A stretch of 64,000 nt of DNA from Paenibacillus sp. XY044 (GCF_002257645.1 NZ_NQMO01000008.1:305675-369674); one strand, 5' to 3'; shown: positions 33,427 to 43,496, counted from the first letter of the stretch. Program-made: numbers and translations. Notes: generated from the letters alone by a model not told the origin.

Positions 33427-33441
33427 CGGTCAAAATGATGC

Positions 33442-33479
33442 GGTGTGCCTCGGGTAAAACCGGGGCACCTGTTTTTTTC
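33442..33479 (+). terminator. Intercistronic terminator after the binding protein gene
   Basis: GGTGtGCCtCGG pairs with CCGgGGCACC, followed by seven T. Partial termination here would make binding protein in excess over permeases, as is common for these operons. Confidence 0.8.
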
Positions 33480-33556
33480 GCAGATCCCCTCAACCTGAGG
33501 GAGCATGACATTTTTTCGGGCGGACGACTACAAGCGCCCGCGTTGGGAGGAACTCC

Positions 33557-34441
33557 ATGAACAAAGCAATGAAGAATCCTGCGCTCTACGTCCTGTTTAT
33601 TCTTCCCTGCTTGATTTTGTTTGCCATGTTTTTTCTGTATCCGATTGTAAGCTCGATCCGTTACAGCCTGACGAGCTGGAACGGCGTGTCCAGCGATCCG
33701 AAATTCATCGGCTTCGACAACTTCGCGAAGGCGCTGACGGAGAAGCGGTTTTGGACCGCGGCTAGAAACAACGGCTATTTTATTTTGTTCTCCTGCGGAA
33801 TTCAGGTGCCGCTGATCGTATTTTTTTCGCTCCTGATCGCCCATGTCAAAAAACTGAAAGGGCTGTACAAGACGGCGGTATTTTTACCGTCGATCATGTC
33901 CACCGCCGTAATCGGCATCCTCTGGGGATTTATTTATGAGCCGAACATCGGGCTGCTGAACAATATTTTGAAAGTGTTCGGCATCGAACCGCTGTACTGG
34001 CTGTCCGACGAAAAATACGCGATGCTGTCCGTCTTGATCACCAATGCATGGCAGTGGACCGGCTTTTATATCGTCATGGTGCTCGCCGCCATTATTTCCA
34101 TTCCCCGCGAGCTGGACGAAGCCGCCGCCATCGACGGCGCATCGGCTGTGCAGCGGGCGTTCTCCATTACGCTGCCGCTCATTAAGCCGATCATCTCCGT
34201 CGTCATTATGCTGTCCATCGCCGGAGCGATGAAAGCCGCAGACATCGTCATCGTCATGACGAAGGGCGGACCGGCGGGATCGACCGACGTGATGGCTACC
34301 TACATGATCAAATATGCCATTACCAACTTCAAGTACGGATACGGCAACAGCATTTCCGTTCTCATCTTCGTGTTTACATTAATACTGACCGCCCTGTACC
34401 AGCTGTTGATTGCAAGGCGCAGCGAAAGGATTGAATACTAA
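33557..34441 (+). CDS. Sugar ABC transporter permease (MalF-type)
   Basis: 294 residues, six hydrophobic segments. The EAA motif DEAAAIDGASAVQRAFSITLPL (about 190-211) contacts the ATPase. AGGAGG-like GGGAGGAA is before the ATG. Overlaps the next permease gene by one base. Most MalF-type proteins in Bacilli lack the large periplasmic loop, as here. Confidence 0.93.
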   Translation: MNKAMKNPALYVLFILPCLILFAMFFLYPIVSSIRYSLTSWNGVSSDPKFIGFDNFAKALTEKRFWTAARNNGYFILFSCGIQVPLIVFFSLLIAHVKKLKGLYKTAVFLPSIMSTAVIGILWGFIYEPNIGLLNNILKVFGIEPLYWLSDEKYAMLSVLITNAWQWTGFYIVMVLAAIISIPRELDEAAAIDGASAVQRAFSITLPLIKPIISVVIMLSIAGAMKAADIVIVMTKGGPAGSTDVMATYMIKYAITNFKYGYGNSISVLIFVFTLILTALYQLLIARRSERIEY

Positions 34442-35271
34442 TGACCAGGCTGATCAAAAAACTGCTGCCCCATATCGTCCTGATGGCCTACTTATTGGTT
34501 ATTCTTTTCCCGTTCCTGTTCGTGCTGTTCTCCTCGGTCAAAAAGGATAACAACGCGATCGCGCTGAACCCGTTCGGCATTCCGAAGCAGTTTGCGTTGG
34601 GCAACTACGTGGAGGCTTGGGTAAACGCCAAGATCAGCACCTATTTTTTCAACAGCCTTTATATCTCGATTCTGTCGGCTGTCGTATCCATCCTGATCGC
34701 CGCGATGTTTGCGTTTGCGATCACCCGCATGCGGCATTTCAAAATCAGCGCGCTGCTGTCCGGCTTGATTCTGGTCGGCATGCTCATTCCGAACAACGCG
34801 CTTATGCTTCCCATCTATCTGCTCGTGCGGAAGCTTGGCATTTTGGATACGCATCTGGCGCTTATCATTCCGTACATCGCCAACGCGCTTCCGTTCTCGG
34901 TCATCATTCTGGCGGCGTTCATGAGATCCCTTCCCGGTGAAATCGAGGAAGCTGCCGTCATGGACGGGTTGAAAGCCCAGGGTATATTTGCTAGAATTGT
35001 CGTACCCCTGACGGTTCCGGCCATGGTTACGGTGTTTATCGTGAACTTCCTCGGCAACTGGAACGAGTTTTTGCTAGCCAACTACTTCCTCTCCAATGAT
35101 TCGCTGCGAACCCTCCCGGTCGGGATGGTGCAGTTCCGGGATCAATATCAGATGAATTATGCGCAGATGTCGGCCGGCATTGTCTACAGTGTCGTACCGG
35201 TCATCGTGATTTACGCGATCCTTCAGGAGAAAATCATTGAAGGCGTTACAGCAGGCAGTGTTAAGGGATAA
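34441..35271 (+). CDS. Sugar ABC transporter permease (MalG-type)
   Basis: 276 residues with six hydrophobic segments. The EAA loop is EIEEAAVMDGLKAQGIFARI, and the C-terminus reads KIIEGVTAGSVKG, typical of CUT1 permeases. The start is one base before the end of the MalF-type gene, so the two are translated together. Confidence 0.93.
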   Translation: MTRLIKKLLPHIVLMAYLLVILFPFLFVLFSSVKKDNNAIALNPFGIPKQFALGNYVEAWVNAKISTYFFNSLYISILSAVVSILIAAMFAFAITRMRHFKISALLSGLILVGMLIPNNALMLPIYLLVRKLGILDTHLALIIPYIANALPFSVIILAAFMRSLPGEIEEAAVMDGLKAQGIFARIVVPLTVPAMVTVFIVNFLGNWNEFLLANYFLSNDSLRTLPVGMVQFRDQYQMNYAQMSAGIVYSVVPVIVIYAILQEKIIEGVTAGSVKG

Positions 35272-35290
35272 CATGCGAAGAAACGGATGA

Positions 35291-37144
35291 ATGCCAATGA
35301 ATTTGCGAGTAAAATTGTTTACGGCATTTGTTACACTGATCATCGTTCCGCTGTGCGTGCTGGGAGTTGTCACCTTTATGGTGACCTCTCATTCGATTGA
35401 GACTAAATACAGCCGGCAGACGGAATATTCCCTTAAAGCCATCAGCTACAGCATCAACAGCGTGCTGAAACAGATGGACAACGTGACGGATAACGGCATC
35501 GCGACCTCGGTGTTTCATATGGCGCTCATCGCCAAGGACCCGACCAAACAGGATTTGAACGATGCCGAGCAGCTGAACCTGAACAACAGCCAGCGGAATT
35601 TCCGGAGCCTGCTGTATAACCATCCTGCCATCAGTTATGCCTATCTGTACAACCTGCAGGGCAGCGGGCCGTCGAGTACGGTCTCCATTTTTACGAAAGA
35701 AGATTTTAATACGCTGTCATTCGAAGAGTTTAAGGCCCACCCGTTATATCAAGAAGTCATGTCTCTGAACGGGGTTCCCAAATGGCTCGGGCCACATGAA
35801 TACCCGGAAATTACCGGATCCGAACCGGTGTTTACGCAAATTCGGCTCATCAAGGAGCTGAGCTATTTTAAAAATATCGGGATATTGGTAACCCAAATTA
35901 AAAACTGGGATATCGAGCTGATCTTCCGCAACCTGTCCCTAAACCGCGGTATGCAGTCTACCGATTTTATGCTCGTGAACGACAAAGGACTTATTCTGTA
36001 TGATCCGAATAAAGTGCTGGACGGCCAGCAAATCCAGTCCGTGATGAAGAAGGATGTCGAGTTCGGCGGAGACTTTCAGAGCTTCAAGGCGGCGTTTAAC
36101 GGGGAAAAAAGCATCGTTTCGATTTATCATATGAATGATTTCAATTGGAGCCTGGTGTCCGTCACCTCGTGGAGCTCCCTGTCGCAGGAAACGCTGGTTT
36201 TTGCCAAATGGTTTATCGGCATTACGCTTGTCTGCCTTCTGGCGGCTGTGACCTTCAACATGGTCTTCATGAACCGAATTACCGGATCGATTGCGGTCAT
36301 CGTCCGCTTCATGCGGAAAGTGGAAGGCGGGGATTTCAACGTCCAGGTTCATCACCGGGGCAAAGACGAGCTGCATATTCTGGCGAAGGGCTTTAACGAT
36401 CTGGTTGAACGGGTCAACGGCTTGTTCCAACAAATCCAGAAGGAGCAGAAGCAGAAGGCGAAAGCGGAGCTGCGGGTGCTTCAGGCCCAGATCAAACCGC
36501 ATTTTCTGTTCAATACGCTCGAGTCGATCAACGTCCTTGCCGTTCAGAACGAAGGGGAAAAGGTCAGCGAAATGGTGCACCGGCTCGGGAACATTCTGCG
36601 GATCAGCATTCAGGACAACGAGGAGATTACGCTTGGCCAGGAAATCGAGCATTTGCAGAGCTATTTGGAAATCCAGAAATTCAGGTTTCAGGATTTGTTT
36701 GAATACGAGATCGACATCCCGGCGGAGCTGCGGAGCCGCAGCGTGCTGAAGCTGACCCTGCAGCCGCTCGTCGAAAACTGCATTCAGCACGGTTTTGAAG
36801 GAATCGGCTATAAAGGCATGATTTATGTGTCCTGCTGGAAAGAGCGCGGCCGGATCGTCCTGCAGGTGCAGGACAACGGCATCGGCATCAGCCCGCGTCA
36901 ATTGTCTGCTTTTGAGTACATGAAGAGCGATAATACGGAACACCAGGACGAGAAGGATATGCAGGTGAACCAGGAGCGGAGGGGACTCGGCGTGCGCAGC
37001 GTGGCCGACCGCATAAGGATTCACTACGGCGAGGTATACGGGTTGTTCATTTGTTCGTCAGGCACCACCGGAACGATAATTCAATGTATCATACCAGACA
37101 ACGAGTGGAGGGACTTGGATGATTCTGAACGTGCTGCTGGTTGA
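35291..37144 (+). CDS. YesM-type sensor histidine kinase
   Basis: 617 residues. Two transmembrane helices (about 9-30 and 303-325) enclose an extracellular sensor domain. A HAMP linker (about 325-380) leads to the kinase core: LQAQIKPHFLFNTLESI has the phosphorylated His, and LTLQPLVENCIQHGFEG and VQDNGIGISP are the N and G1 boxes of the ATPase domain. It overlaps the response regulator by 26 bases. It most likely senses the sugar imported by, or bound to, the ABC transporter. Confidence 0.94.
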   Translation: MPMNLRVKLFTAFVTLIIVPLCVLGVVTFMVTSHSIETKYSRQTEYSLKAISYSINSVLKQMDNVTDNGIATSVFHMALIAKDPTKQDLNDAEQLNLNNSQRNFRSLLYNHPAISYAYLYNLQGSGPSSTVSIFTKEDFNTLSFEEFKAHPLYQEVMSLNGVPKWLGPHEYPEITGSEPVFTQIRLIKELSYFKNIGILVTQIKNWDIELIFRNLSLNRGMQSTDFMLVNDKGLILYDPNKVLDGQQIQSVMKKDVEFGGDFQSFKAAFNGEKSIVSIYHMNDFNWSLVSVTSWSSLSQETLVFAKWFIGITLVCLLAAVTFNMVFMNRITGSIAVIVRFMRKVEGGDFNVQVHHRGKDELHILAKGFNDLVERVNGLFQQIQKEQKQKAKAELRVLQAQIKPHFLFNTLESINVLAVQNEGEKVSEMVHRLGNILRISIQDNEEITLGQEIEHLQSYLEIQKFRFQDLFEYEIDIPAELRSRSVLKLTLQPLVENCIQHGFEGIGYKGMIYVSCWKERGRIVLQVQDNGIGISPRQLSAFEYMKSDNTEHQDEKDMQVNQERRGLGVRSVADRIRIHYGEVYGLFICSSGTTGTIIQCIIPDNEWRDLDDSERAAG

Positions 37145-37907
37145 TGATGAAGCCCCGATTCTGAACAATCTGAAGAGCGTCATTCCGTGGAACGACATGC
37201 AAATGCAGGTGTACACCGCCCGGAGCGGGCAGGAGGCGCTGGACATTTGCGGTCTTCACACTCCCGATATTGTGCTGTGCGATATCCGTATGCCGGTGAT
37301 GGACGGACTGACCTTGATCGGGGAGCTCCGCAAAGGCGGTTCCGCCGCCGAAATCATTCTGCTGACAGGATATCAGGAATTCGAGTATGCGCGGAAGGCG
37401 ATCAAGTATAATGTCAGGGAGTACATTTGCAAGCCAATCCACTACAAAGAGCTGGAGAACACGATTCGATCCGCCCGTGAAGATATTCTCTTGAAGCGGC
37501 GAAGTGACCCGTTCCAGGTGACCGTTGCCCGGATTGAGGAGGACAGCAGGGAAAGCGCGTCCAGAAAGAGCCCGCAGCAGCTAATGTCCGAAGCCATCCT
37601 ATATATCGGCGAGCGGCTGGGCAACGATTTGGGCATTGAGGAACTGGCAGGACACCTGGGCATCAGCTGCAGCTATTTTTGCCTGTTGTTCAAAAATCAT
37701 CTCGGGGTCACCTTCGTCGAATATTTGACCGGCAAACGGATCGAAACCGCTAAATATCTGCTTACCCACAGCGACAAAAGCATCACACAAATCGGCAGCA
37801 GCATCGGCTACCAGGAGCGGAGGTACTTTACCAAGGTGTTCCAGCGCCACACCGGGCTGACGCCGTCCGAATTCCGTGATCAAACCAAGGGCAGATCGGC
37901 AGGGTAG
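37119..37907 (+). CDS. YesN-type response regulator (AraC DNA-binding domain)
   Basis: 262 residues. Receiver: VDDE near residue 10, phosphorylated Asp in VLCDIRMPVMDG, LLTGYQEFEYARKAI and ICKPI. The C-terminal AraC-type DNA-binding domain (about 160-258) shows LGIEELAGHLGISCSYFCLLFKNHLG and ITQIGSSIGYQERRYFTKVFQRHTGLTPSEFR. It is the partner of the YesM-type kinase and likely controls its own ABC operon. Confidence 0.95.
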   Translation: MILNVLLVDDEAPILNNLKSVIPWNDMQMQVYTARSGQEALDICGLHTPDIVLCDIRMPVMDGLTLIGELRKGGSAAEIILLTGYQEFEYARKAIKYNVREYICKPIHYKELENTIRSAREDILLKRRSDPFQVTVARIEEDSRESASRKSPQQLMSEAILYIGERLGNDLGIEELAGHLGISCSYFCLLFKNHLGVTFVEYLTGKRIETAKYLLTHSDKSITQIGSSIGYQERRYFTKVFQRHTGLTPSEFRDQTKGRSAG

Positions 37908-37956
37908 CTGACAGACGTATGGATGGAGCAATATATGAATAGGGAGTGGGCATGTC

Positions 37957-39570
37957 ATGGTTGTATCGGAACTAACGCTTGAGCAAAAAATCGGGCAAAT
38001 GTTCATCTGCGGGTTCCACGCGCAGAAGCCGGATGAGCAAATCCGCCGCCTGATCGAAGAGTACCATTTGGGCGGTGTCATCTATTTCCGCCGGAACATC
38101 GGCGAGCCGGAGCAGGTGGCCGCGCTGTCATCCTCTCTTCAGGAGCTGGCGGCGAAGCAGGGGGAGCTGCCGTTATGGATCGCCATCGACCAGGAAGGCG
38201 GGATGGTAGCCCGAATCGACCACCGGAGGGTGAGCCGCATTCCGGGAAATATGTCACTAGGGGCGACGGGAAATCCGGATTATACCTACGAGGTGTCCGC
38301 GATTAGCGCTCAAGAGCTGCATGCGCTTGGGATCAACATGAATTTCGCACCTGTGCTTGACGTAAACAACAACCCGAAGAATCCGGTAATCGGCGTCCGG
38401 TCGTTCGGCGAAGATCCGGAGCAGGTGGCTGAGCATGGCTCGGCCGCGATTCGGGCCTTCCAGGAGCGCGGCGTATCGGCGGCAGCGAAGCATTTTCCGG
38501 GGCATGGCGATACCAGCGTCGACAGCCATCTGGGGCTGGCGTCGGTGGAGCACGGCATGGAGCGGCTGCGCGAGGTGGAGCTTAAGCCATTCGTCCGGGC
38601 CATCCGTGACGGGGTGGACGTCATCATGACGGCACATGTCATCTTCCCGGCCATCGAGAAGGAAGCGGTACCCGCGACGCTGTCCACAGCCGTGCTCACC
38701 GGCCTGCTTCGCGATCAACTTGGTTATGAGGGCGTTATCGTGACCGACTGCCTGGAAATGCGCGCGATTGCCAAGCATTACGGCGTGGGCGAAGGTGCGG
38801 TCCGCGCGGTGGAAGCGGGAGCGGACATCGTCCTGGTCAGCCATACGCTTCAGGATCAAATCGAAGCCATTGAAGCGGTCACGGCAGCCGTGCGCAGCGG
38901 AAGAATTCCGGAGAGCATCATTGACGCGGCCGTGAACCGGATCCTGAAGCTGAAGGAGAAGCGGATTCATCTTTCGGGAGCCCAAGGAGACGTGCCCGCC
39001 TTCCTGGAAAGGCATGAAAAGCCGGAAGCAGACCGGCTGCTGAAGGAAGTGGCTGTGCACAGCATTACGCTCGTCAAAGACGATGGTCAGCTTCCGCTTC
39101 AGACGGACCAACCGGTCCTTGTCGTTTGGCCGGAGCTCCGCTCGGAAACGCAAGTGGATGAGCCTTGGACGGAAGCAAAGACGCTCGGACAGGCGTTGTC
39201 GGATTACATACAGGACGTAAATGAGCTAACGATCAGTGCGGAACCTACAGAGCGCGAGATCGATCAGGTGCTCGCAGTCGCAGGAGGATATCGTCAGGTC
39301 GTCGTGGCCACATACACGGCGGGAGGCGAGCTTCCTGCAGGTCAGCGGAGGCTCGTCGAAGGGCTGATCGCGCTTCAGCCGCAGCGGCTCGTGGTAGCCT
39401 CCACGCGCAATCCTTACGATCTTGCGGCGGTGCCGGCCACGCCGGCCTACCTGTGCTGCTACGAAAATACGCCTTATTTTATGGAAGGGCTGGCCTCCAT
39501 TCTAACGGGATATGCTAAGGCGGAAGGCTCGCTGCCAGTACGCCTTGGTGGTCAAACCACGGCTTCCTAG
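37957..39570 (+). CDS. nagZ: Beta-N-acetylhexosaminidase, family GH3 (NagZ)
   Basis: 537 residues without a signal peptide, so probably cytoplasmic. The GH3 N-terminal barrel shows LWIAIDQEGGMVARI, KHFPGHGDTSVDSH (the His-Asp acid/base loop specific to NagZ-type enzymes) and VIVTDCLEMRAIAKHYG with the nucleophile Asp. A C-terminal alpha/beta domain follows from about 350. It removes terminal GlcNAc from cell wall fragments or chitooligosaccharides. Its position after an ABC importer and two-component system suggests that the imported sugar is a GlcNAc-containing oligosaccharide. Confidence 0.93.
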   Translation: MVVSELTLEQKIGQMFICGFHAQKPDEQIRRLIEEYHLGGVIYFRRNIGEPEQVAALSSSLQELAAKQGELPLWIAIDQEGGMVARIDHRRVSRIPGNMSLGATGNPDYTYEVSAISAQELHALGINMNFAPVLDVNNNPKNPVIGVRSFGEDPEQVAEHGSAAIRAFQERGVSAAAKHFPGHGDTSVDSHLGLASVEHGMERLREVELKPFVRAIRDGVDVIMTAHVIFPAIEKEAVPATLSTAVLTGLLRDQLGYEGVIVTDCLEMRAIAKHYGVGEGAVRAVEAGADIVLVSHTLQDQIEAIEAVTAAVRSGRIPESIIDAAVNRILKLKEKRIHLSGAQGDVPAFLERHEKPEADRLLKEVAVHSITLVKDDGQLPLQTDQPVLVVWPELRSETQVDEPWTEAKTLGQALSDYIQDVNELTISAEPTEREIDQVLAVAGGYRQVVVATYTAGGELPAGQRRLVEGLIALQPQRLVVASTRNPYDLAAVPATPAYLCCYENTPYFMEGLASILTGYAKAEGSLPVRLGGQTTAS

Positions 39571-39861
39571 CGCACGATGAAGGCAGGGAGAGGAAGCACA
39601 CCGGATAGATTTGCCAAAGGTTGGATGCCCGTTTGGGATATCCTTCCTTTTTTCTTTTCGACTTCTGATAAATCGAGAGCAACTTTTCGGGGGATGGAGC
39701 GTCTAATACTATGTCTTTTCAATGATATCAGAAATAAAATACGCTTTGATGGATCTGATATCGGGGGGAAACTAGCGTTAGCCTCTTTTTTTTTGTATGG
39801 GGTCAGAGAGGCTCGTTAGAGTGGAACGTGATTCAAAAATGGGAGCAGAAGGAGTCTGGAG
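39571..39861. other. Intergenic region before the 812-residue surface protein
   Basis: No gene seen. AGCCTC (39779-39784) and GAGGCT (39808-39813) can pair around a T-rich loop, but no T-run follows on the plus strand. I saw no clear promoter. Confidence 0.35.
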
Positions 39862-42300
39862 ATGAATTTCAAGAAATTGACCATGATTGCAGTGTTAGCT
39901 GCATCACAAACCGCTCTGGTCTTGCCGGCCGGCGCGGAAACTGCGGTACAGGTCCAGCAAAATGCGGGAACGGTCCAAGGTGTAGACAATGCAGCGGCAA
40001 ACGCAGTCACCAATAACATCATGAGCAGCAGCTCGACCACTACTGGCAATGCAAGCACTAACGGTACAACAGGAACTGCAAGTACGACAGATACAACCGG
40101 TAATGCAGGGGGAACGACCGGCACGACGGGGGATGAAAGCGGTACAAGCACAACTACGACAACTTCTGGCCAAGACTCCACAGGTTCAGGAACCGCGGGA
40201 ACGACCGGAAACGCCGATAACAGCGGCACGACGGACGGAACAGGCACTTCAAATCAGACCGATGGCAGCACCGGGACTACTAATGACGGTGGCCAAGCGG
40301 CGGATGACCAGAACGCCGGAACGCAAGGAAATGATGGCCAGGCCGAAGGCACGACAGGCGGCACCGCAGTAACCACCGATCCGCAGGGAATCACGGCGAC
40401 GGGAATCACGACAACCGGTCAGGCCGGCCAGCTGATCCTCATGATGAACAGCAACAAGATGTACCAGGACGGCAAGCTGTATCTGGCTGGGCAGCCGATG
40501 GCCGTTAAGAATGGAGTATCTTACGTGGCGATCCGCGCCATGGTGGAACGCGTTGGACTGAAACTGACGTATGACGCCAAGACGAAAGAAACGATCATCA
40601 TCAAGGATAACAACGAGCTCCGGTTCAAAACCAACAGCAGCAGCTATCGGGTCAACGGAGAGTCTAAACCGATGAAGGGCCCTGCTTATCAGTACAAAAA
40701 TACGTTCATGGTTCCGCTCACGTCGATTACGCAGGCGCTCGGCATTCCTTATACGGTCGACCAGCCCGGGAAGCGTGTCATTTTGAACCTGTCGACGAAG
40801 CCGGTGGCCACGTTTAGCGTGGGTCCAACTGACATTTTTGCAGGCGAAACGACGGTGAACTACATTTCCCAAGCGACCTCTCCCAGCGGATTGCCAATCG
40901 TTGACGAGCGTTGGGAAGGGAAAGAGGACATTTTCCAAGAAGCCGGACCGCATACGGTGACACACTATGTTCAGGATTCCAGCGGACAGTGGAGTGATCC
41001 ATACAGCATCACGGTGAACGTGCTCAAGCCGAACGAGCCGCCGGTCGCCAGCTTTACAACCGATAAAGAACAATACAAAATGGGTGAACTGATCACCATT
41101 ACCGACCAGAGTACGGATGATGAAGATGCGATCGTCAGCCGCGAATGGCTGAATGACCGCAAGGCATTCTTCCAGCCTGGACCGCAAACGATCCGGCTCA
41201 AAGTAACGGACAAACACGGCGCGGTAAGCGAGTTCCAGAAGACCGTCGTCATTACGAATGAAACGTTGTACACCGAAGATGAATTCAATAAGCTCTTTAC
41301 GCCGGTGGGAGACAAATTCACGTTCAACGGCGGATCGGTGCCAAGCTGGAAAACAGCGACCTTCACGACAACATCCGATCCAGCCACGCTGATCCGCAGC
41401 AACAGTCCGGAGACAGTATATTCCGAAGGCCTCCTGTATCAGGAAACGGCACTCGGAAGCACCCGGTTCATGCTCCACCATGTTAATGCGACCAACAAAA
41501 ATATGCAGGTCTATGTCATTGCCACCAACACGATGCTGGATATGAACAACACGATCAACATCCAGAACTTCGGCATGGGCGGACCTAGCCAGTATGCGAC
41601 TGGCCACGGCAGGGCATCCGTGATGCGCTACTTCGATTCCATGACGAGCGGTTCGGGCCGTCAGGATATCAACCTCGCCCCAGGAGAGAGCAAGGTCATT
41701 ATGACCAATATCAACAACATTAAAATTAAACCGGGCGAAGGCATTTCCGTTTTGGCGGATGCATTCAGTAACTATCCGGTAAAATACAGCGTCATTATGC
41801 TCGACGCCACGAAGGATCCGCTTCAGTCGCTGCCATTCCTCCCGGCCCTTGACCGTGACGTTCATAACCGGGGTACGTATCCGAATTCCGTCGTCAATAT
41901 GTCGACCGACGAGGTGCTTGGCAGCAGCGAAACACGTATCGTTCTCGGTGACAACAACATCGATCCGAACCTGAGGGGACTGGACGGAATTTATGGAACC
42001 GAGGCTTCGAATGCAGGCAACTTTGGTGTATTGTACAAAATCAAGCTGAACCGCGTCGCTCCGAATACGCTGATTACGCTTAACCCGCGCGGCGGCGTAT
42101 ACAACGGCATTTTTATGGTGAACGGCCAGCAGGTGCAGGCAGCGAACAACAGCCAGGAAGTCAACGCGCCGAACGAAACGAGCGTGTTATACCGTACCGG
42201 AAACTATGAGCAAAGCGTAGAAATTTGGTACACGGCGGCACCTGGCAGCAACCTCCCGATTAACCTTTTGCTCATGCCATTGCCGCAAACGAAGCAGTAA
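39862..42300 (+). CDS. Secreted surface protein with Thr/Gly/Ser-rich stalk and copper amine oxidase N-domain
   Basis: 812 residues. Signal peptide about 1-25. Residues about 30-190 are a low-complexity region of Thr, Gly, Ser, Asn, Asp and Gln (for example TTGTTGDESGTSTTTTTSG). Residues about 190-315 are a copper-amine-oxidase N-terminal-like domain (YVAIRAMVERVGLKLTYDAKTKETIII, FMVPLTSITQALG), which despite its name is a wall-associated domain. PKD-like domains follow (PPVASFTTDKEQYKMGELITITDQST, about 395-475), then a C-terminal beta-rich part to the end. No LPXTG or S-layer homology domain was found. Role unknown, probably at the cell surface. Confidence 0.8.
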   Translation: MNFKKLTMIAVLAASQTALVLPAGAETAVQVQQNAGTVQGVDNAAANAVTNNIMSSSSTTTGNASTNGTTGTASTTDTTGNAGGTTGTTGDESGTSTTTTTSGQDSTGSGTAGTTGNADNSGTTDGTGTSNQTDGSTGTTNDGGQAADDQNAGTQGNDGQAEGTTGGTAVTTDPQGITATGITTTGQAGQLILMMNSNKMYQDGKLYLAGQPMAVKNGVSYVAIRAMVERVGLKLTYDAKTKETIIIKDNNELRFKTNSSSYRVNGESKPMKGPAYQYKNTFMVPLTSITQALGIPYTVDQPGKRVILNLSTKPVATFSVGPTDIFAGETTVNYISQATSPSGLPIVDERWEGKEDIFQEAGPHTVTHYVQDSSGQWSDPYSITVNVLKPNEPPVASFTTDKEQYKMGELITITDQSTDDEDAIVSREWLNDRKAFFQPGPQTIRLKVTDKHGAVSEFQKTVVITNETLYTEDEFNKLFTPVGDKFTFNGGSVPSWKTATFTTTSDPATLIRSNSPETVYSEGLLYQETALGSTRFMLHHVNATNKNMQVYVIATNTMLDMNNTINIQNFGMGGPSQYATGHGRASVMRYFDSMTSGSGRQDINLAPGESKVIMTNINNIKIKPGEGISVLADAFSNYPVKYSVIMLDATKDPLQSLPFLPALDRDVHNRGTYPNSVVNMSTDEVLGSSETRIVLGDNNIDPNLRGLDGIYGTEASNAGNFGVLYKIKLNRVAPNTLITLNPRGGVYNGIFMVNGQQVQAANNSQEVNAPNETSVLYRTGNYEQSVEIWYTAAPGSNLPINLLLMPLPQTKQ

Positions 42301-42350
42301 TCGGATGAGCAAAACGGAATACAGCTATTATTCTTTCTTATAGTCAATGA

Positions 42351-42396
42351 AAAGAACCCCATCTACCGCGGGCTGCGGTGGATGGGGTTCTTCTTT
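42351..42396. terminator. Bidirectional terminator
   Basis: AAGAACCCCATC and GATGGGGTTCTT form a long stem with inner ACCGC/GCGGT pairs; T-rich tails on both sides. It separates the convergent surface protein gene and siderophore permease gene. Confidence 0.9.
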
Positions 42397-42437
42397 GTGT
42401 ATCATTTTGCATTTACGGCTGCGCCCAAAATATCCGA

Positions 42438-43496
42438 TTAGGAAGAGCTGCGGCTTTTCCATAACAGGAAAATGAAGAACGGCGCTCCGACGGCCGATGT
42501 AAACACGCCGACCGGAATATCGAGTGGTGTGAACAGATTGCGGGCGAGGACATCCGCCACGACGACGATGATGGCCCCGCTTAAGGCACTGGCCGGAAGC
42601 AGGGAGCCGTAAGAGGGTCCGATCAGCTTCCGGGCGATATGGGGGGCGAGCAGGGCGACAAAACCGATTGCTCCGCCCACGGAAATACCGGCTCCGGCGA
42701 GCCCGACGGCCGTGAAGAGCAGAATCGTCCGGTCGCGCTCCACCCGGCTGCCGGCCCCGGCGGCCAGATCGTCGCCGAGCTGCAGCATGTTGATGCGCCG
42801 GGCGAAGATCAGGCTGAGCACGCCGAGCACGATAAACCAGGGCAGCATCATGTTGACATGCTTCCAAGAGCTGCCGTACACGCTGCCGAGCAGCCAGTTA
42901 AAGGCTTTCTGAGCGACGTCCGTCGGGCCTGTGACGAGCAGCATCGTAGAAATGGCTGAAGCCACCGCCCCGATGCCGACGCCGATCAGGACCAGCATGA
43001 GCGGGTTAACGCCCTTTTTCCACGAGAGTACATAAATCAGCAGCGTGGTCAGTGCTGCGCCTACAAAGGCGGCCGGCGGCAGCCAGAACACGCTGGCCGA
43101 CGGAATCAGAGTAATGATGGCTGTCGTCGCGACAGAGGCGCCGCTCGTAACCCCCATGATGTCCGGGGAAGCCAGCGGATTGCGAATCAGTCCCTGTGTG
43201 ATCGCTCCGGACATAGCGAGACAAGCGCCGACTAATGCTCCGACGATGATCCGAGGGAGCCTGAGCTTCTGCACGACCACGACGTCCAGCTTGTCCCCTT
43301 GGCCGAAGATCGCCTGCGTGACATCCCAGGGATTCACGTATTTGGTGCCAAAGCCGATGCTGATGATGACCGCAAGCAGTAGCACAATGACCAGAACGCA
43401 CAGGATGACGATCTGGCGTCTTGAAGTGAGAAAAGAAACCGTGTCCCCGCCCACGCGGACGCTGATGGGGCCTTTCGGTCTGGATGAACGGCTCAT
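42438..43496 (-). CDS. Iron-siderophore ABC permease (FecCD type), second
   Basis: 352 residues with about ten hydrophobic segments. FecCD motifs LRLPRIIVGALVGACLAMSGAITQGLIRNPLASPDIMG and GAIGFVALLAPHIARKLIG. The true start is ATG 43496, four bases overlapping the stop of the upstream permease. With it and the binding protein at 44807 it imports ferric siderophore; no ATPase gene is found beside it. Confidence 0.93.
   Translation of the reverse strand: MSRSSRPKGPISVRVGGDTVSFLTSRRQIVILCVLVIVLLLAVIISIGFGTKYVNPWDVTQAIFGQGDKLDVVVVQKLRLPRIIVGALVGACLAMSGAITQGLIRNPLASPDIMGVTSGASVATTAIITLIPSASVFWLPPAAFVGAALTTLLIYVLSWKKGVNPLMLVLIGVGIGAVASAISTMLLVTGPTDVAQKAFNWLLGSVYGSSWKHVNMMLPWFIVLGVLSLIFARRINMLQLGDDLAAGAGSRVERDRTILLFTAVGLAGAGISVGGAIGFVALLAPHIARKLIGPSYGSLLPASALSGAIIVVVADVLARNLFTPLDIPVGVFTSAVGAPFFIFLLWKSRSSS

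Noticed and set aside
40249..41865. 538-codon open frame on the minus strand opposite the surface protein gene
   Set aside because: It is the mirror of a well-supported secreted protein gene; the codon bias of that gene leaves the opposite strand open. No start signal or family match.
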